Shown: positions 30,140 through 39,255, counted from the stretch's first letter. The stretch: DNA of 64,000 nt from Pseudomonas sp. KU26590 (GCF_026153515.1 NZ_CP110644.1:5893501-5957500), one strand, 5' to 3'. Numbers and translations are program-made. The notes: generated by a model from the letters alone, not told the origin.

Positions 30140-30888
30140 AATCACACACCATGAAACGCGTGCTGCTGCTCGGCGGCGTCACCGACGCACTGGCGATCGC
30201 ACGCACGCTGGGGCCTCAGCACTTTTATAGTCTGGCGGGCGTAGGTCGCGTGCCCACTGACTTGCGCTGTGAAGTCCGTGTGGGCGGGTTCGGCGGCGCC
30301 GAAGGGCTGGCAAATTTCGTCCAGCACACAGGCATCGATCTGATCCTGGACGCGACGCACCCTTACGCTGCGCAGATGAGCCAGAACGCTGTCACGGCGT
30401 CGAAGCTGACCGGTGTTCCATGCTGGGCATTGCGTCGACCGGCGTGGCAGCCGGGGCCTGACGATGACTGGCGCGAGGTTGCGGACTGGGCAGAACTGAT
30501 CGCCGCCCTCGCCCCCTTTGAGCGTCCCCTGTTTACCTTGGGCCGTGAGCCTTTGCAGCATCTGCACGAGATTCCAGTCCATCAGTTCTGGACGCTGCGC
30601 GCCCTGGATGTTTACCCCGGCAACGAACGCTGTGAAGTGATCGGCGCGCGCGGCCCTTTCCGGCTGGAGGACGAGCGCGAGCTGTTCGAGAGTCGCAACA
30701 TCGACGTTCTTATCAGCAAGAACAGCGGCAGCACAGCGACCGAGCCAAAGCTGGAAGTGGCGCGGGAGCGCGGGGTGCCGGTGCTGGTGTTGAAACGGCC
30801 GATGCTGCCGAAGGTGGATCGGGCCTTCTGGAGTGTGGGCGAGGTGCTGGAGGCGTTGCGGAATGCTGTAAACCTACATGCTCTGTAG
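30136..30888 (+). CDS. cobK: Precorrin-6A reductase
   Basis: NADPH-dependent reduction of the corrin macrocycle (CobK/CbiJ family). About 245-250 residues with '[18 protein letters not shown]' (nucleotide-binding start), '[16 protein letters not shown]', '[14 protein letters not shown]' and '[17 protein letters not shown]'. Start choice: TTG at 30136 has GGGAGG six bases upstream; ATG at 30151 has no ribosome site but gives the usual 'MKRVLLLGG' N-terminus. The stop TAG lies in the first bases of a REP (CTGTAGG). Confidence 0.92.
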   Translation: MKSHTMKRVLLLGGVTDALAIARTLGPQHFYSLAGVGRVPTDLRCEVRVGGFGGAEGLANFVQHTGIDLILDATHPYAAQMSQNAVTASKLTGVPCWALRRPAWQPGPDDDWREVADWAELIAALAPFERPLFTLGREPLQHLHEIPVHQFWTLRALDVYPGNERCEVIGARGPFRLEDERELFESRNIDVLISKNSGSTATEPKLEVARERGVPVLVLKRPMLPKVDRAFWSVGEVLEALRNAVNLHAL

Positions 30889-30971
30889 GCGTCGGCTCGC
30901 TGGCGAATGCGGTGTGTCAGTCGACAACTCGCTGTCCAATTCACCGCGTTCGCCAGCAAGCCGGCTCCTAC
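30884..30971. repeat. REPIN, family B, at the cobK stop
   Basis: Left REP TGTAGGCGTCGGCTCGCTGG and right REP CGCCAGCAAGCCGGCTCCTA in inverted orientation, with loop-side GCGGTG/CACCGC also pairing. It overlaps the last codons of cobK and separates the cob and copper clusters. Confidence 0.8.
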
Positions 30972-31068
30972 GGCGTGCGGTATCTGACTGAACCCTTCCT
31001 GAACCAAACCCGCTGCGCGACACAACGTCGCGGGCGGGCTTTTTACATCTGGCGGCCGATCAGGCTAA

Positions 31069-31494
31069 ATGGCCGACATGAAAAAACAACAAGATCAAAT
31101 CATCACGCAGAAGCGGCGCCGGGCGTTTGCCTGGGTGGCCTGTTTCGCGTTGCTGTTCGGCGTGCTGGCGATGCCGATGACGCCCACCATGCCGCGCCCA
31201 GAGGGTGAGCGGCTGGTATGGGGAAGCGCCTGCACTGGCGCTGGGTCACGACTGGCCATGACGCCCGTTGAAGTCATCGATAAACAATCGCCCTATCACC
31301 CCGACATTGCGTTCATGCAGCACTGCGCCTGTTGCACCAATCCCGTGCCATTGGTCGCGGTGCCGACCCGTATCGGTTTTGGACTGTTCGCCCTTGTCGA
31401 ACCGGTGCGTTTCCCTGTCGCGGTGCTGGTGCTGCACGCGCCGCCCCGTCAGCACTGGCCTGACCGCAATCCCCACGCATCACCCCGGGTCTGA
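31069..31494 (+). CDS. DUF2946 protein, copper cluster (first copy)
   Basis: 141 residues (132-141 depending on the start; ATG at 31069 or 31078). A basic N-terminus is followed by a hydrophobic segment 'FAWVACFALLFGVLAMP' and a metal-type cysteine motif 'HCACCTNPVPL'. This is the DUF2946 layout, found beside copper chaperones in Pseudomonas; biochemical role unknown. The gene lies 49 bp before the PCuAC gene. Confidence 0.75.
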   Translation: MADMKKQQDQIITQKRRRAFAWVACFALLFGVLAMPMTPTMPRPEGERLVWGSACTGAGSRLAMTPVEVIDKQSPYHPDIAFMQHCACCTNPVPLVAVPTRIGFGLFALVEPVRFPVAVLVLHAPPRQHWPDRNPHASPRV

Positions 31495-31543
31495 TGTGTC
31501 GATCGTGCCGTCGCCTACCTGAATGAACCGGAGACCTGCGTTG

Positions 31544-32020
31544 ATGCTGAACAAAATCCTCTTGCTGATCGCCCTCGCGCTGCCAGCCGGTTTCGTTGAG
31601 GCCCAGGATTACACCAAGGGCCAACTGAGCGTCGCGCAGCCATGGTCCATGGCACTGCCGCCCAACGCACCCACCGTCGCTGCCTATTTTGTGATCAGCA
31701 ATAGCGGCGCTGACGCCGATAGACTGGAGTCCGTCGACAGCCCCATCGCCGGTGCCGCCCAGTTGCATGAGCACATCAGCAAGGACGGCCTGATGAAAAT
31801 GCAGCACGTCGAGACCGTGGCCATCCCTGCCGGCGGCACCGTGACCTTCGCGCCCATGGCCTATCACGTCATGTTGCTGGACCTGAAAGACCGCACCCGA
31901 CTCATCGACGGCCAGACCTTCCCGCTGACCCTGCATTTTCAAAAAGCGGGTGACCTCACCGTCGACGTCGTGGTACTGAAGCAGCCACCCGATACTGTCG
32001 CTCCGGCCCACGCCCACTGA
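31544..32020 (+). CDS. Periplasmic copper chaperone PCu(A)C
   Basis: Binds Cu(I) in the periplasm and delivers it, typically to cytochrome oxidase assembly. The 158 residues have a signal peptide (about 1-20, ending VEAQ) and the exact family pattern H-X10-M-X21-H-X-M: H75, M86, H108, M110 ('LHEHISKDGLMKM' and 'YHVM'). ATG at 31544 has GGAG ten bases upstream; a 7-codon longer version is possible. Confidence 0.93.
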   Translation: MLNKILLLIALALPAGFVEAQDYTKGQLSVAQPWSMALPPNAPTVAAYFVISNSGADADRLESVDSPIAGAAQLHEHISKDGLMKMQHVETVAIPAGGTVTFAPMAYHVMLLDLKDRTRLIDGQTFPLTLHFQKAGDLTVDVVVLKQPPDTVAPAHAH

Positions 32021-32046
32021 CCCGCTGAGTTCCGACGCCGAACCCT

Positions 32047-32523
32047 TTGAACCGCCTGCCCGCGATCCGCGCCCGATCCGCCTCTACCCCGCGTAACACG
32101 CAGGGCGCGTGGCTGAGCCTGTTCGCCATGCTGATGATTTTCATCGGCCCGCTGATTTCCCAGTCGATGCCCATGGCGCATCACAGCGGCATGGCGATGC
32201 CTGCGCCGACACCCATGTCGATGTCGATGCAGGGCGAAATGGATATGTCGGCGTCGATGCACATGGGCATGGGCGCGAGCGAACACAGCGGCCACGCCAA
32301 GGCCGAACTGGACGCCGGCGCCGACCACGTCATCTGGGCCAAGTGCGGGTATTGCACGCTGCTGTTCAGTTGCCCGGCGCTGACCAAAACCGTCGCCGTC
32401 CTGGCACCGGTCCCGCCCAGACCCGCCGACTACTACAATGAGGCCACGCAACTCGGCCACGCCCAGCGCAACGTCTTTCCCAACGCCCGCAGTCGCGCGC
32501 CGCCCCTCTCGTCAGTCGCTTGA
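32047..32523 (+). CDS. DUF2946 protein, copper cluster (second copy)
   Basis: 158 residues from a TTG at 32047, with no strong ribosome site; an internal ATG at 32128 is the alternative. N-terminal basic stretch, membrane segment 'LSLFAMLMIFIGPLISQSM', then a striking Met/His-rich linker (about 38-80; many M, H, A residues) of the type that binds copper, and the DUF2946 cysteines 'KCGYCTLLFSC'. Probably co-transcribed with the PCuAC gene 26 bp upstream. Confidence 0.75.
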   Translation: MNRLPAIRARSASTPRNTQGAWLSLFAMLMIFIGPLISQSMPMAHHSGMAMPAPTPMSMSMQGEMDMSASMHMGMGASEHSGHAKAELDAGADHVIWAKCGYCTLLFSCPALTKTVAVLAPVPPRPADYYNEATQLGHAQRNVFPNARSRAPPLSSVA

Positions 32524-32610
32524 ACACCACAAACTGACTCGTACCCGCTGACCCCTTTTCTGGCCGTCAGCGCGCTGCGCCGTGTTTTTCCCTGACGGGA
32601 GCGTTGCACC

Positions 32611-33983
32611 ATGTCCAAACCGAATGTGTCTTTCTACAACCTGGCATGGCGATGGCATTTCTATGCCGGCCTGTTCGTCGCACCGTTCATGATCCTGCTG
32701 GCGGTCACCGGGATCATTTACCTGTTCAAGCCGCAGCTGGATGCGCTGATGTACAGCGACCTGCTGACGGTCAAACCCGCCCACCACTCACTCAGCGCCG
32801 ATGACCTGCAAAAGCGCGTAATGACCGCTTATCCACAGGCGCAGGTGAGCAAATACCTGCCGCCGCTGAATGCCGAGGGCAGCGCGCAGTTCGTGGTCAA
32901 AAACGACGGCCGCGACGTGAACGTGTTCATCGATCCGTACAGCGGCTCAGTGCTCGGCACCCAGGACGCGAAGCAAAACCTGCAAGCCATCGCGCGCGAA
33001 CTGCACGGCGAACTGATGATCGGCACCGTCGGCGATCGGCTGGTGGAACTGGCCGCTGGCTGGGGCATCGTGCTGGTGGTTTCGGGCGTGTACCTGTGGT
33101 GGCCGCGAGGTCGATCACCCGCCGGCGTGCTCTGGCCTCGCTTAACCGCGCGAGGTCGGATTCTCTGGCGCGACCTGCACGCGGTGACCGGGTTCTGGGG
33201 GCGGTGGCGCTGCTTTTCATGTTGCTGAGCGGCATGACCTGGACTGGCATGTGGGGAAAGGTTTATGCCGACGTCTGGAACACCTTTCCGGCGGCGATGT
33301 GGAATGACGTGCCCAAGTCGGACAAACAGGCCGGCGCCTTGAACAGCGCCAGCGTGCAGACGGTGCCGTGGGCCATGGAAAACACGCCGATGCCGGTGTC
33401 GTCCGGGGATCATGCCGAGCACATGAACCACGCGCACATGTCCAGCGCTCCCGCCGCGCCGGGCATCTCCCTGCAGCAAGTGGTCGACATCGCCAAGGCC
33501 CGTCATATCGAGCCCGGCTACAGCATCACGCAACCGAAAAACGCCGATGGCGTGTTCACCGTTTCCGTGTTCGCCGATGACCCGCGCAACGACGCCACGC
33601 TGCATGTCGATCAGTACACCGGCAAGGTGCTGGCGGATGTGCGCTACAGCGATTACAGCACGGTGTCCAAGGCCACTGAACTGGGCGTGATGCTGCACGA
33701 AGGCAAGATGTATGGCTGGATAAACCAGCTGCTGATTCTGTTCATCTGCCTGATGGTGTTGCTGAGTTCGGTGAGCGGCATCGTGATCTGGTGGAAGCGT
33801 CGCCCGCAGAACGGCTTCGGTGTTCCGCCCTTGCGTCATGACCTGCCGCGCTGGAAAACCGCTACCGCAGTGATGATCGTGCTGGGCGTGGCGTTCCCGC
33901 TGGTGGGCATTTCGATGCTGGCGGTGTGGCTGCTCGATCGAATAGTGCGTTCGCGCTTTGCCAAAACGGCGGCAACAGCTTAG
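32611..33983 (+). pseudogene. PepSY-associated membrane protein, frameshifted
   Basis: The first frame (32611-33228) encodes 'YNLAWRWHFYAGLFVAPFMI' and a PepSY region up to 'WRDLHAVTGFWG', then runs into an early stop. The second frame, entered by a -1 shift, continues exactly as the family does: 'GAVALLFMLLSGMTWTGMWG' to the C-terminal membrane segments, ending 33983. The break is at a run of five G (33197-33201); one more base restores a single protein of about 457 residues. Such proteins often act in metal or siderophore reduction. Either a real inactivation or a sequencing indel. Confidence 0.85.
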
Positions 33984-34247
33984 ATTGCGTCTCGCGGGGC
34001 CTGGAACCTTTTTTGGGTGGTTTAGTGATGAATTCCTCCTCATTTCGGGTTTCAGGCTCCGCACCTGCATTTCTGCTCAATGGATGCCCCACCTCCTCCG
34101 TGAAAAATCCTACCTCTCTGGTCGCTTTTCCTTCACATCCAGACCTGGTCCCGCCTACAGACGCACGCCCCAAGCCCTGACTCCATGAAACGAGTCGCCG
34201 AACCCGTCGGTTCTGCGAGTCATTCCTCATGTAGATGAACAGGCCCC

Positions 34248-37200
34248 ATGAATTCCACCACCGTCACCCCTTCACCCACACCCACACCCACACCCACACC
34301 CACTATCGACAGCTCAGCGCTTGCGCCCTACGATCTGCCCGATTTTTCCCGGGCCGTTGAGCAGACACTCACTGACTGCCTTCGCCTGAGCCATCGCGGA
34401 CTCACATTTGACTACGCCAGTACATGGCTCGTTTGCCACACGCGAAGCATCGAGTCCGCCGCCACAGAAACCATCAGCCGTTACCCGCTGCTTGCCAGCC
34501 TGACAGCATGCTTCACCGGGCTCTTTCAATGGCACAACGTCGAGTCTGCGGAGCTTTATTCCACCGAGCTTCCTTCGGCTGACACGCCCACTATTGGCGC
34601 GCTTGACCGCAAGGCTCTGGTCGCCCTGTACGCATCCGTCACACCAAGGCTGGCCGATCGCTATAAGCAAATGCTCTCGGACCATTGGGCAGTGATTCAG
34701 CCTTCCGGCAACGCCCGGCGCGATGACTTCCTCGCGGACCGGGTTAAATTGCTCAGGCTGGAGTGCCAGATGCGTGTCGAGAAGGGCGAGTTTCGTCCGC
34801 ATCTGTACAGCATGCTTAACGACACACTGGATTACGGCGTGGATACCTCGGCTGAACCCCTGCACAAACACGATGTATTCAGCGTGTGGCTAGGCACCGG
34901 CGCCACTGCGCTGTTTGCGCTGACAGGGGCATTTGTGATCACCGAGCAACGCAGCGATCAGGTTCCGGCAACCGACGATGAGTCCGCTGGAGAGGTCATT
35001 CTCTATACCCCTGCCGACAGCCTGGAACGATTCGATTCACTGAATCAGCTCACCGACATCCTCACCCATCGTCTTGCCGACGAAAGTCGACGCCGCCGAT
35101 TGCTGGGCCATCTCAAGCTCGATGATGTGGTCGCATTGGCACTCCCCAACGCTGACAGTGTGCAGCCCCCTGTACGCTGGGGCTTGCAGAAGCTGGGTAA
35201 TAATTTCATGAGCCTGCTGCTGACGTCGCAGATCCTCAAACAGAAGGCCGACTTCGACCACGCGGTGCACATCGCTCAGTCCCTGAACCTCAATCAGCCG
35301 TCTTTTCAACGCCTCATTCTCGAGTTGATGGCCTCGGATCAACTGTTCGATAACGACCGCATCGAGCGCCAGCTGGATTGTGATGTGGTTCGCGAGCAGA
35401 TGCCCGACTGGTGGGAAAAAATGAATGAGGAACAACAGGTCGAATGGACCCGCGATGCGACGGCTTACGCTCAGTCTATTCAGACCATCCGGCGCATCAG
35501 CCTGGACCACTTCAACACGCCGCAAGCTGACAGCACCCACGTCATCAAGGCGTACGTCGATGCAACGGTCAGCGCCGCACTGGCAGAAAAAAGCATTCAA
35601 CTGTCGCCTCGAAAAATTCAGATAACGGCAACGTTCCAGCATCTCGCCCCGTCCCTCTTTTACCCCTCCATCCCGACAGAAACGAAAACTCGATCGCAGA
35701 CCCACTCGCTGCACGCATTGGCCCACGAAGATGCCCTACGGACGAACACCCAGCACGCCATCGAGTTACGGGCTGCCGACAAACACGGTGCAGAGATACC
35801 GAGACTCTCCGGGGCTTTCGTGAAAGAACTGTTGGCGCGAATCGATATTCCCAAGCGACTGGACGACTACCTTGCCGAACATCTTGATCACTCTGATTAT
35901 GCTGATCAGTTGCAGCGTGAGCATCGAGAGTTGCTGTTGGCGCGGCTAGCCATGGCGTACAGGGAGAGTCAGCTGAGCGGGTTTCCTGAAAACCGCCTGC
36001 GCTGGATCAAGGCGGTCCTGGACGGTCCCGATCCGCAGCAGCGTCGTGAGGTGGACGCGGCGAAGATCGAGGTGCGATTCCTGCACATCGGCGGGGTCAA
36101 GATTCCGGACATCATGCTGATTGCCCCGGTCGGCACATTTGAAAAGGGGCCTGTGGTTCTTTGCACACTCAACGCGCCGGATAACGTTGTGTTCCGATCC
36201 TTCGACGGTATGTTCCACCTCACACGCGCGTTTCTGGAACGCGACGTGTACAAATCCTACGTGGCGAGGTTGCTGCCACTGGCCGACAGGCGACTGGCTC
36301 GGGTGCTCCTCGAATACGAAGAGTGGTTCAAGCACTGGCGCTTTCCAGACGCGGTGACCTCGCTGCCGACGCCGGTTCCCATCCCGTCCAGCTTGTTGAA
36401 TCCGGTGGTGTTCGTGGAGCAGAACGGCGACCCGTTCAACGAGCATTTCGCGGTCAGGATCCGCCAACTGAAAGAGGAGGCGAGATCCCAGTTGAGCCAG
36501 CCCGGCAGTGGTGATGCCCGGACGCAAACCTTTGACATGGCCATGAGTATTGCGCTGTTGCTATTGCCCGCCCCCGTCATGATTCCCCTCGCCCTTGGAA
36601 TGGGCCTGGGCCGCGCCTGGAGCGGCTTTCAGAAAGTCGATGAAAACGATTGGGAGGGTGCTGCGCAAGAGTTGATGGCCGCGACCGGGTATTTGCTGAC
36701 TGCAGGTATCGGTCGCGCAAGTGCTGCGACGTTGAAGGGCCCTCAACTGGCGAGGATAAAACGTCCGCATCTGGTTCGCCGTACCGGACGCGACGGACAG
36801 GTGCAGATTGGCTATCTGCTGTCACCCTCCGGGGCGCCTCACTTTGCCGAGTCGGGCATGATCACGCGGCTGGACCCGGACAAATTCACCGAGATCAGCT
36901 TAGGGACTGAAAAAGGCTACGTCGGTCGACGCTTCAACCTGTTCGGGCGGTGTCGCCTGTATCGACCCCATCCCCGGGATCCAGCGCTGCTGATCCATGA
37001 GGAAGAATATGTCATACGGTCCAGAACCGGGGGCTGGAGCAAGGTCTCGCAACCGGTCGTGCGCCTGAGCCCGCAGGCCGATCGACAAGCCCGGCATGAA
37101 CTGAGTGTGTTACTCAAAAATTGGCCTACCCCCTCTGATGGTACTCCCATCCCTCAACCTTCCCTTGATGAACCCAGATTCCTTACCGTGGCCGGAAGCG

Positions 37201-37730
37201 CAAGAGCGGAACTGTATCCCGAGCTGCTCGACTACATCGAAGCCGGTTCAGCGGAGATCAACCAACGCCTGAGAAGCGGAGCGCGAACGCACCGCACGCA
37301 AGTGTTTCTCAACCAGTTCTACCGCCTGCGTTCATGGAGCGGCAATGCGTTCCGCGCCGCGCACGTGACCGACGAAAGCCTGCAGCATTTGCGACGCGAG
37401 CTCGGCGCGGTGTTCGTCGACGCCGGCGTGCAGTCGGCGTCAATCAGCCGTGGGAATGCCGTGCGCTGGAGCCTGGACAGCTTCGTAACTGACCAGGCTG
37501 GGAGCAATACCCATCCGGTGTTTCTGATCTTTGCGCCATCGGTTCCGAAGAAGAATATGTTCTCGGGCTTCCTTGCCGACCACGTCGCTATCCCGCCCGG
37601 CACTCGCCTGCAACTCAGTGCATTTCGAGAAGTGAACGGACAGGCTTTCGCTTATTTCACAGCGCCGGAGAAGCTGGTGTACGAAACCTTTGATCTGTTT
37701 ACGGGGGAGCGTGAGATTTTCGTGAGGTAG
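34248..37730 (+). CDS. DUF6543/dermonecrotic-type toxin-like giant protein
   Basis: 1160 residues, no signal peptide. The N-terminus carries a Pro-Thr tract (PTPTPTPTPT) from a CACCCA hexamer repeat. Hydrophobic stretches lie at about 211-235 and 766-790, the second followed by 'LGRAWSGFQKVDENDWEGAA', a pattern I associate with Pseudomonas DUF6543 proteins. The last 140 residues resemble an R-S-E ADP-ribosyltransferase: R1036 in 'FRAAHV', 'SASIS' at 1063-1067, and 'HVAIPPGTRLQLSAF' near 1112. The usual E-x-E before this last motif is replaced by A-D-H. No immunity-type gene follows. Family placement is from memory; toxicity is inferred. Confidence 0.7.
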   Translation: MNSTTVTPSPTPTPTPTPTIDSSALAPYDLPDFSRAVEQTLTDCLRLSHRGLTFDYASTWLVCHTRSIESAATETISRYPLLASLTACFTGLFQWHNVESAELYSTELPSADTPTIGALDRKALVALYASVTPRLADRYKQMLSDHWAVIQPSGNARRDDFLADRVKLLRLECQMRVEKGEFRPHLYSMLNDTLDYGVDTSAEPLHKHDVFSVWLGTGATALFALTGAFVITEQRSDQVPATDDESAGEVILYTPADSLERFDSLNQLTDILTHRLADESRRRRLLGHLKLDDVVALALPNADSVQPPVRWGLQKLGNNFMSLLLTSQILKQKADFDHAVHIAQSLNLNQPSFQRLILELMASDQLFDNDRIERQLDCDVVREQMPDWWEKMNEEQQVEWTRDATAYAQSIQTIRRISLDHFNTPQADSTHVIKAYVDATVSAALAEKSIQLSPRKIQITATFQHLAPSLFYPSIPTETKTRSQTHSLHALAHEDALRTNTQHAIELRAADKHGAEIPRLSGAFVKELLARIDIPKRLDDYLAEHLDHSDYADQLQREHRELLLARLAMAYRESQLSGFPENRLRWIKAVLDGPDPQQRREVDAAKIEVRFLHIGGVKIPDIMLIAPVGTFEKGPVVLCTLNAPDNVVFRSFDGMFHLTRAFLERDVYKSYVARLLPLADRRLARVLLEYEEWFKHWRFPDAVTSLPTPVPIPSSLLNPVVFVEQNGDPFNEHFAVRIRQLKEEARSQLSQPGSGDARTQTFDMAMSIALLLLPAPVMIPLALGMGLGRAWSGFQKVDENDWEGAAQELMAATGYLLTAGIGRASAATLKGPQLARIKRPHLVRRTGRDGQVQIGYLLSPSGAPHFAESGMITRLDPDKFTEISLGTEKGYVGRRFNLFGRCRLYRPHPRDPALLIHEEEYVIRSRTGGWSKVSQPVVRLSPQADRQARHELSVLLKNWPTPSDGTPIPQPSLDEPRFLTVAGSARAELYPELLDYIEAGSAEINQRLRSGARTHRTQVFLNQFYRLRSWSGNAFRAAHVTDESLQHLRRELGAVFVDAGVQSASISRGNAVRWSLDSFVTDQAGSNTHPVFLIFAPSVPKKNMFSGFLADHVAIPPGTRLQLSAFREVNGQAFAYFTAPEKLVYETFDLFTGEREIFVR
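34273..34302 (+). repeat. CACCCA hexamer microsatellite (5 copies) in the toxin-like gene
   Basis: Five uninterrupted copies of CACCCA encode the Pro-Thr tract. Copy-number change would lengthen or shorten the tract without shifting the frame. Confidence 0.9.
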
Positions 37731-37819
37731 CCGCACTTTCTGGTTGCGTCAGGCCAGTTAATCGCACGGCGCCCGACGGTACCGCACCAGTTGAGCGCGC
37801 CCGACGCACCACCCGCCCC

Positions 37820-37839
37820 GCACCGACCTACATTGGTGC
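37820..37839. promoter_or_regulatory. GCACC-N10-GGTGC dyad, possible NtrC site
   Basis: A perfect 5-bp inverted repeat, GCACC-N10-GGTGC, 54 bp before the sigma-54-like element. NtrC sites have the half-sites GCACC/GGTGC, but usually about 7 bp apart, so spacing is off. Further GCACC copies occur at 37786 and 37806. Position fits an enhancer. Confidence 0.4.
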
Positions 37840-37891
37840 GACGCGGTCCGGACCTGCGACGTTTTCATTCCGTTTTGCGACGTGCGCAGCT

Positions 37892-37907
37892 TGGCCCAGC
37901 CTTTGCT
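37892..37907 (+). promoter_or_regulatory. Sigma-54-type promoter of urtA
   Basis: TGGCCCAGCCTTTGCT matches the -24/-12 pattern TGGCAC-N5-TTGCT, with GG (37893-37894) and GC (37905-37906) exactly 10 bp apart. A transcript start would fall near 37918, about 60 bp before urtA. This fits nitrogen control of urea uptake. Confidence 0.7.
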
Positions 37908-37980
37908 AAAGCCTAAGCAGACCCAACTTCTGCACCGCAAACAGCCGTCATCTAAAAAAATCAAATAATGGAGCTAGCCA

Positions 37981-39246
37981 ATGAAGCGTCGTAGTTTGCT
38001 GAAAGCGTTCACTCTGTCTGCATCGATCGCAGCGATGGGTTTGACCTGGACCGCTCAGGCGGCCGAGACCATCAAGGTCGGCATTCTGCATTCTTTGTCC
38101 GGCACCATGGCCATCTCCGAGACCTCGCTCAAGGACATGGCGCTGATGACCATTGATGAAATCAACGCCAAAGGCGGCGTCAACGGCAAGATGCTCGAGC
38201 CGGTGGTGGTCGACCCGGCGTCGAACTGGCCGCTGTTTGCAGAGAAAGGCCGTCAGTTGCTGACCCAGGACAAAGTCGCCGTGGTGTTCGGCTGCTGGAC
38301 GTCGGTCTCGCGCAAGTCGGTGTTGCCGGTGTTTGAAGAGCTGAACGGCTTGCTGTTCTACCCGGTGCAGTATGAAGGCGAAGAGATGTCGCCGAACGTG
38401 TTCTACACCGGCGCGGCGCCTAACCAGCAGGCGATTCCTGCAGTTGAATACCTGATGAGCGAAGACGGCGGCGCCGCCAAGCGCTTCTTCCTGCTGGGCA
38501 CCGACTACGTGTACCCGCGCACCACCAACAAGATTCTGCGCTCGTTCCTGCACTCCAAAGGCGTCGCAGACAAGGACATCGAAGAGGTCTACACCCCGTT
38601 CGGTCACAGCGATTACCAGACCATCGTGTCGAACATCAAGAAGTTCTCCGCAGGCGGCAAGACCGCTGTGATCTCCACCGTCAACGGCGACTCCAACGTG
38701 CCGTTCTATAAAGAGCTGGGCAATCAGGGCCTGAAAGCCACCGACGTACCGGTGGTGGCGTTCTCGGTCGGCGAAGAAGAACTGCGCGGCGTCGACACCA
38801 AACCGCTGGTGGGCAACCTGGCCGCATGGAACTACTTCGAGTCGGTGAAGAACCCGGTCAACACTAAGTTTGTCGCCGACTGGAAGGCCTACGCCAAGGC
38901 GCACAACCTGCCGAACGCCGACAAGGCCGTGACCAACGATCCGATGGAAGCCACGTACGTCGGTATCCACATGTGGGCGCAAGCGGTCGAGAAAGCCAAG
39001 TCCACGGACGTGGATAAAGTTCGCGAAGCCATGGCCGGTCAGACCTTCGCCGCGCCGTCGGGCTTCACCCTGACGATGGACAAGACCAACCACCACCTGC
39101 ACAAGCCGGTGATGATCGGCGAGATCCAGGCCGACGGTCAGTTCAACGTGGTCTGGCAGACCAAAGAGCCAATTCGCGCCCAGCCGTGGAGTCCGTTCAT
39201 TCCGGGCAACGACAAGAAGCCTGACTACGCGGTGAAGAGTAACTAA
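37981..39246 (+). CDS. urtA: Urea ABC transporter, substrate-binding protein
   Basis: Periplasmic urea receptor. The 421 residues begin with a twin-basic signal peptide (MKRRSLLKAF, cleaved near TAQAAE), then 'IKVGILHSLSGTMAISET' and the family stretches 'FGCWTSVSRKSVLPVFEELN', 'GLLFYPVQYEGEE' and 'TNDPMEATYVGIHMWAQAVE'. GGAG precedes the ATG by eight bases. It heads urtABCDE; a 10-bp hairpin and a REPIN after it probably keep urtA mRNA more abundant than the rest. Confidence 0.96.
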   Translation: MKRRSLLKAFTLSASIAAMGLTWTAQAAETIKVGILHSLSGTMAISETSLKDMALMTIDEINAKGGVNGKMLEPVVVDPASNWPLFAEKGRQLLTQDKVAVVFGCWTSVSRKSVLPVFEELNGLLFYPVQYEGEEMSPNVFYTGAAPNQQAIPAVEYLMSEDGGAAKRFFLLGTDYVYPRTTNKILRSFLHSKGVADKDIEEVYTPFGHSDYQTIVSNIKKFSAGGKTAVISTVNGDSNVPFYKELGNQGLKATDVPVVAFSVGEEELRGVDTKPLVGNLAAWNYFESVKNPVNTKFVADWKAYAKAHNLPNADKAVTNDPMEATYVGIHMWAQAVEKAKSTDVDKVREAMAGQTFAAPSGFTLTMDKTNHHLHKPVMIGEIQADGQFNVVWQTKEPIRAQPWSPFIPGNDKKPDYAVKSN

Positions 39247-39255
39247 GCGACGCGT

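Noticed and set aside
33190..33215. Programmed -1 frameshift in the PepSY gene
   Set aside because: The G5 run lacks a canonical X-XXY-YYZ slippery heptamer and a clear downstream stimulatory structure, and this family is not known to use recoding.
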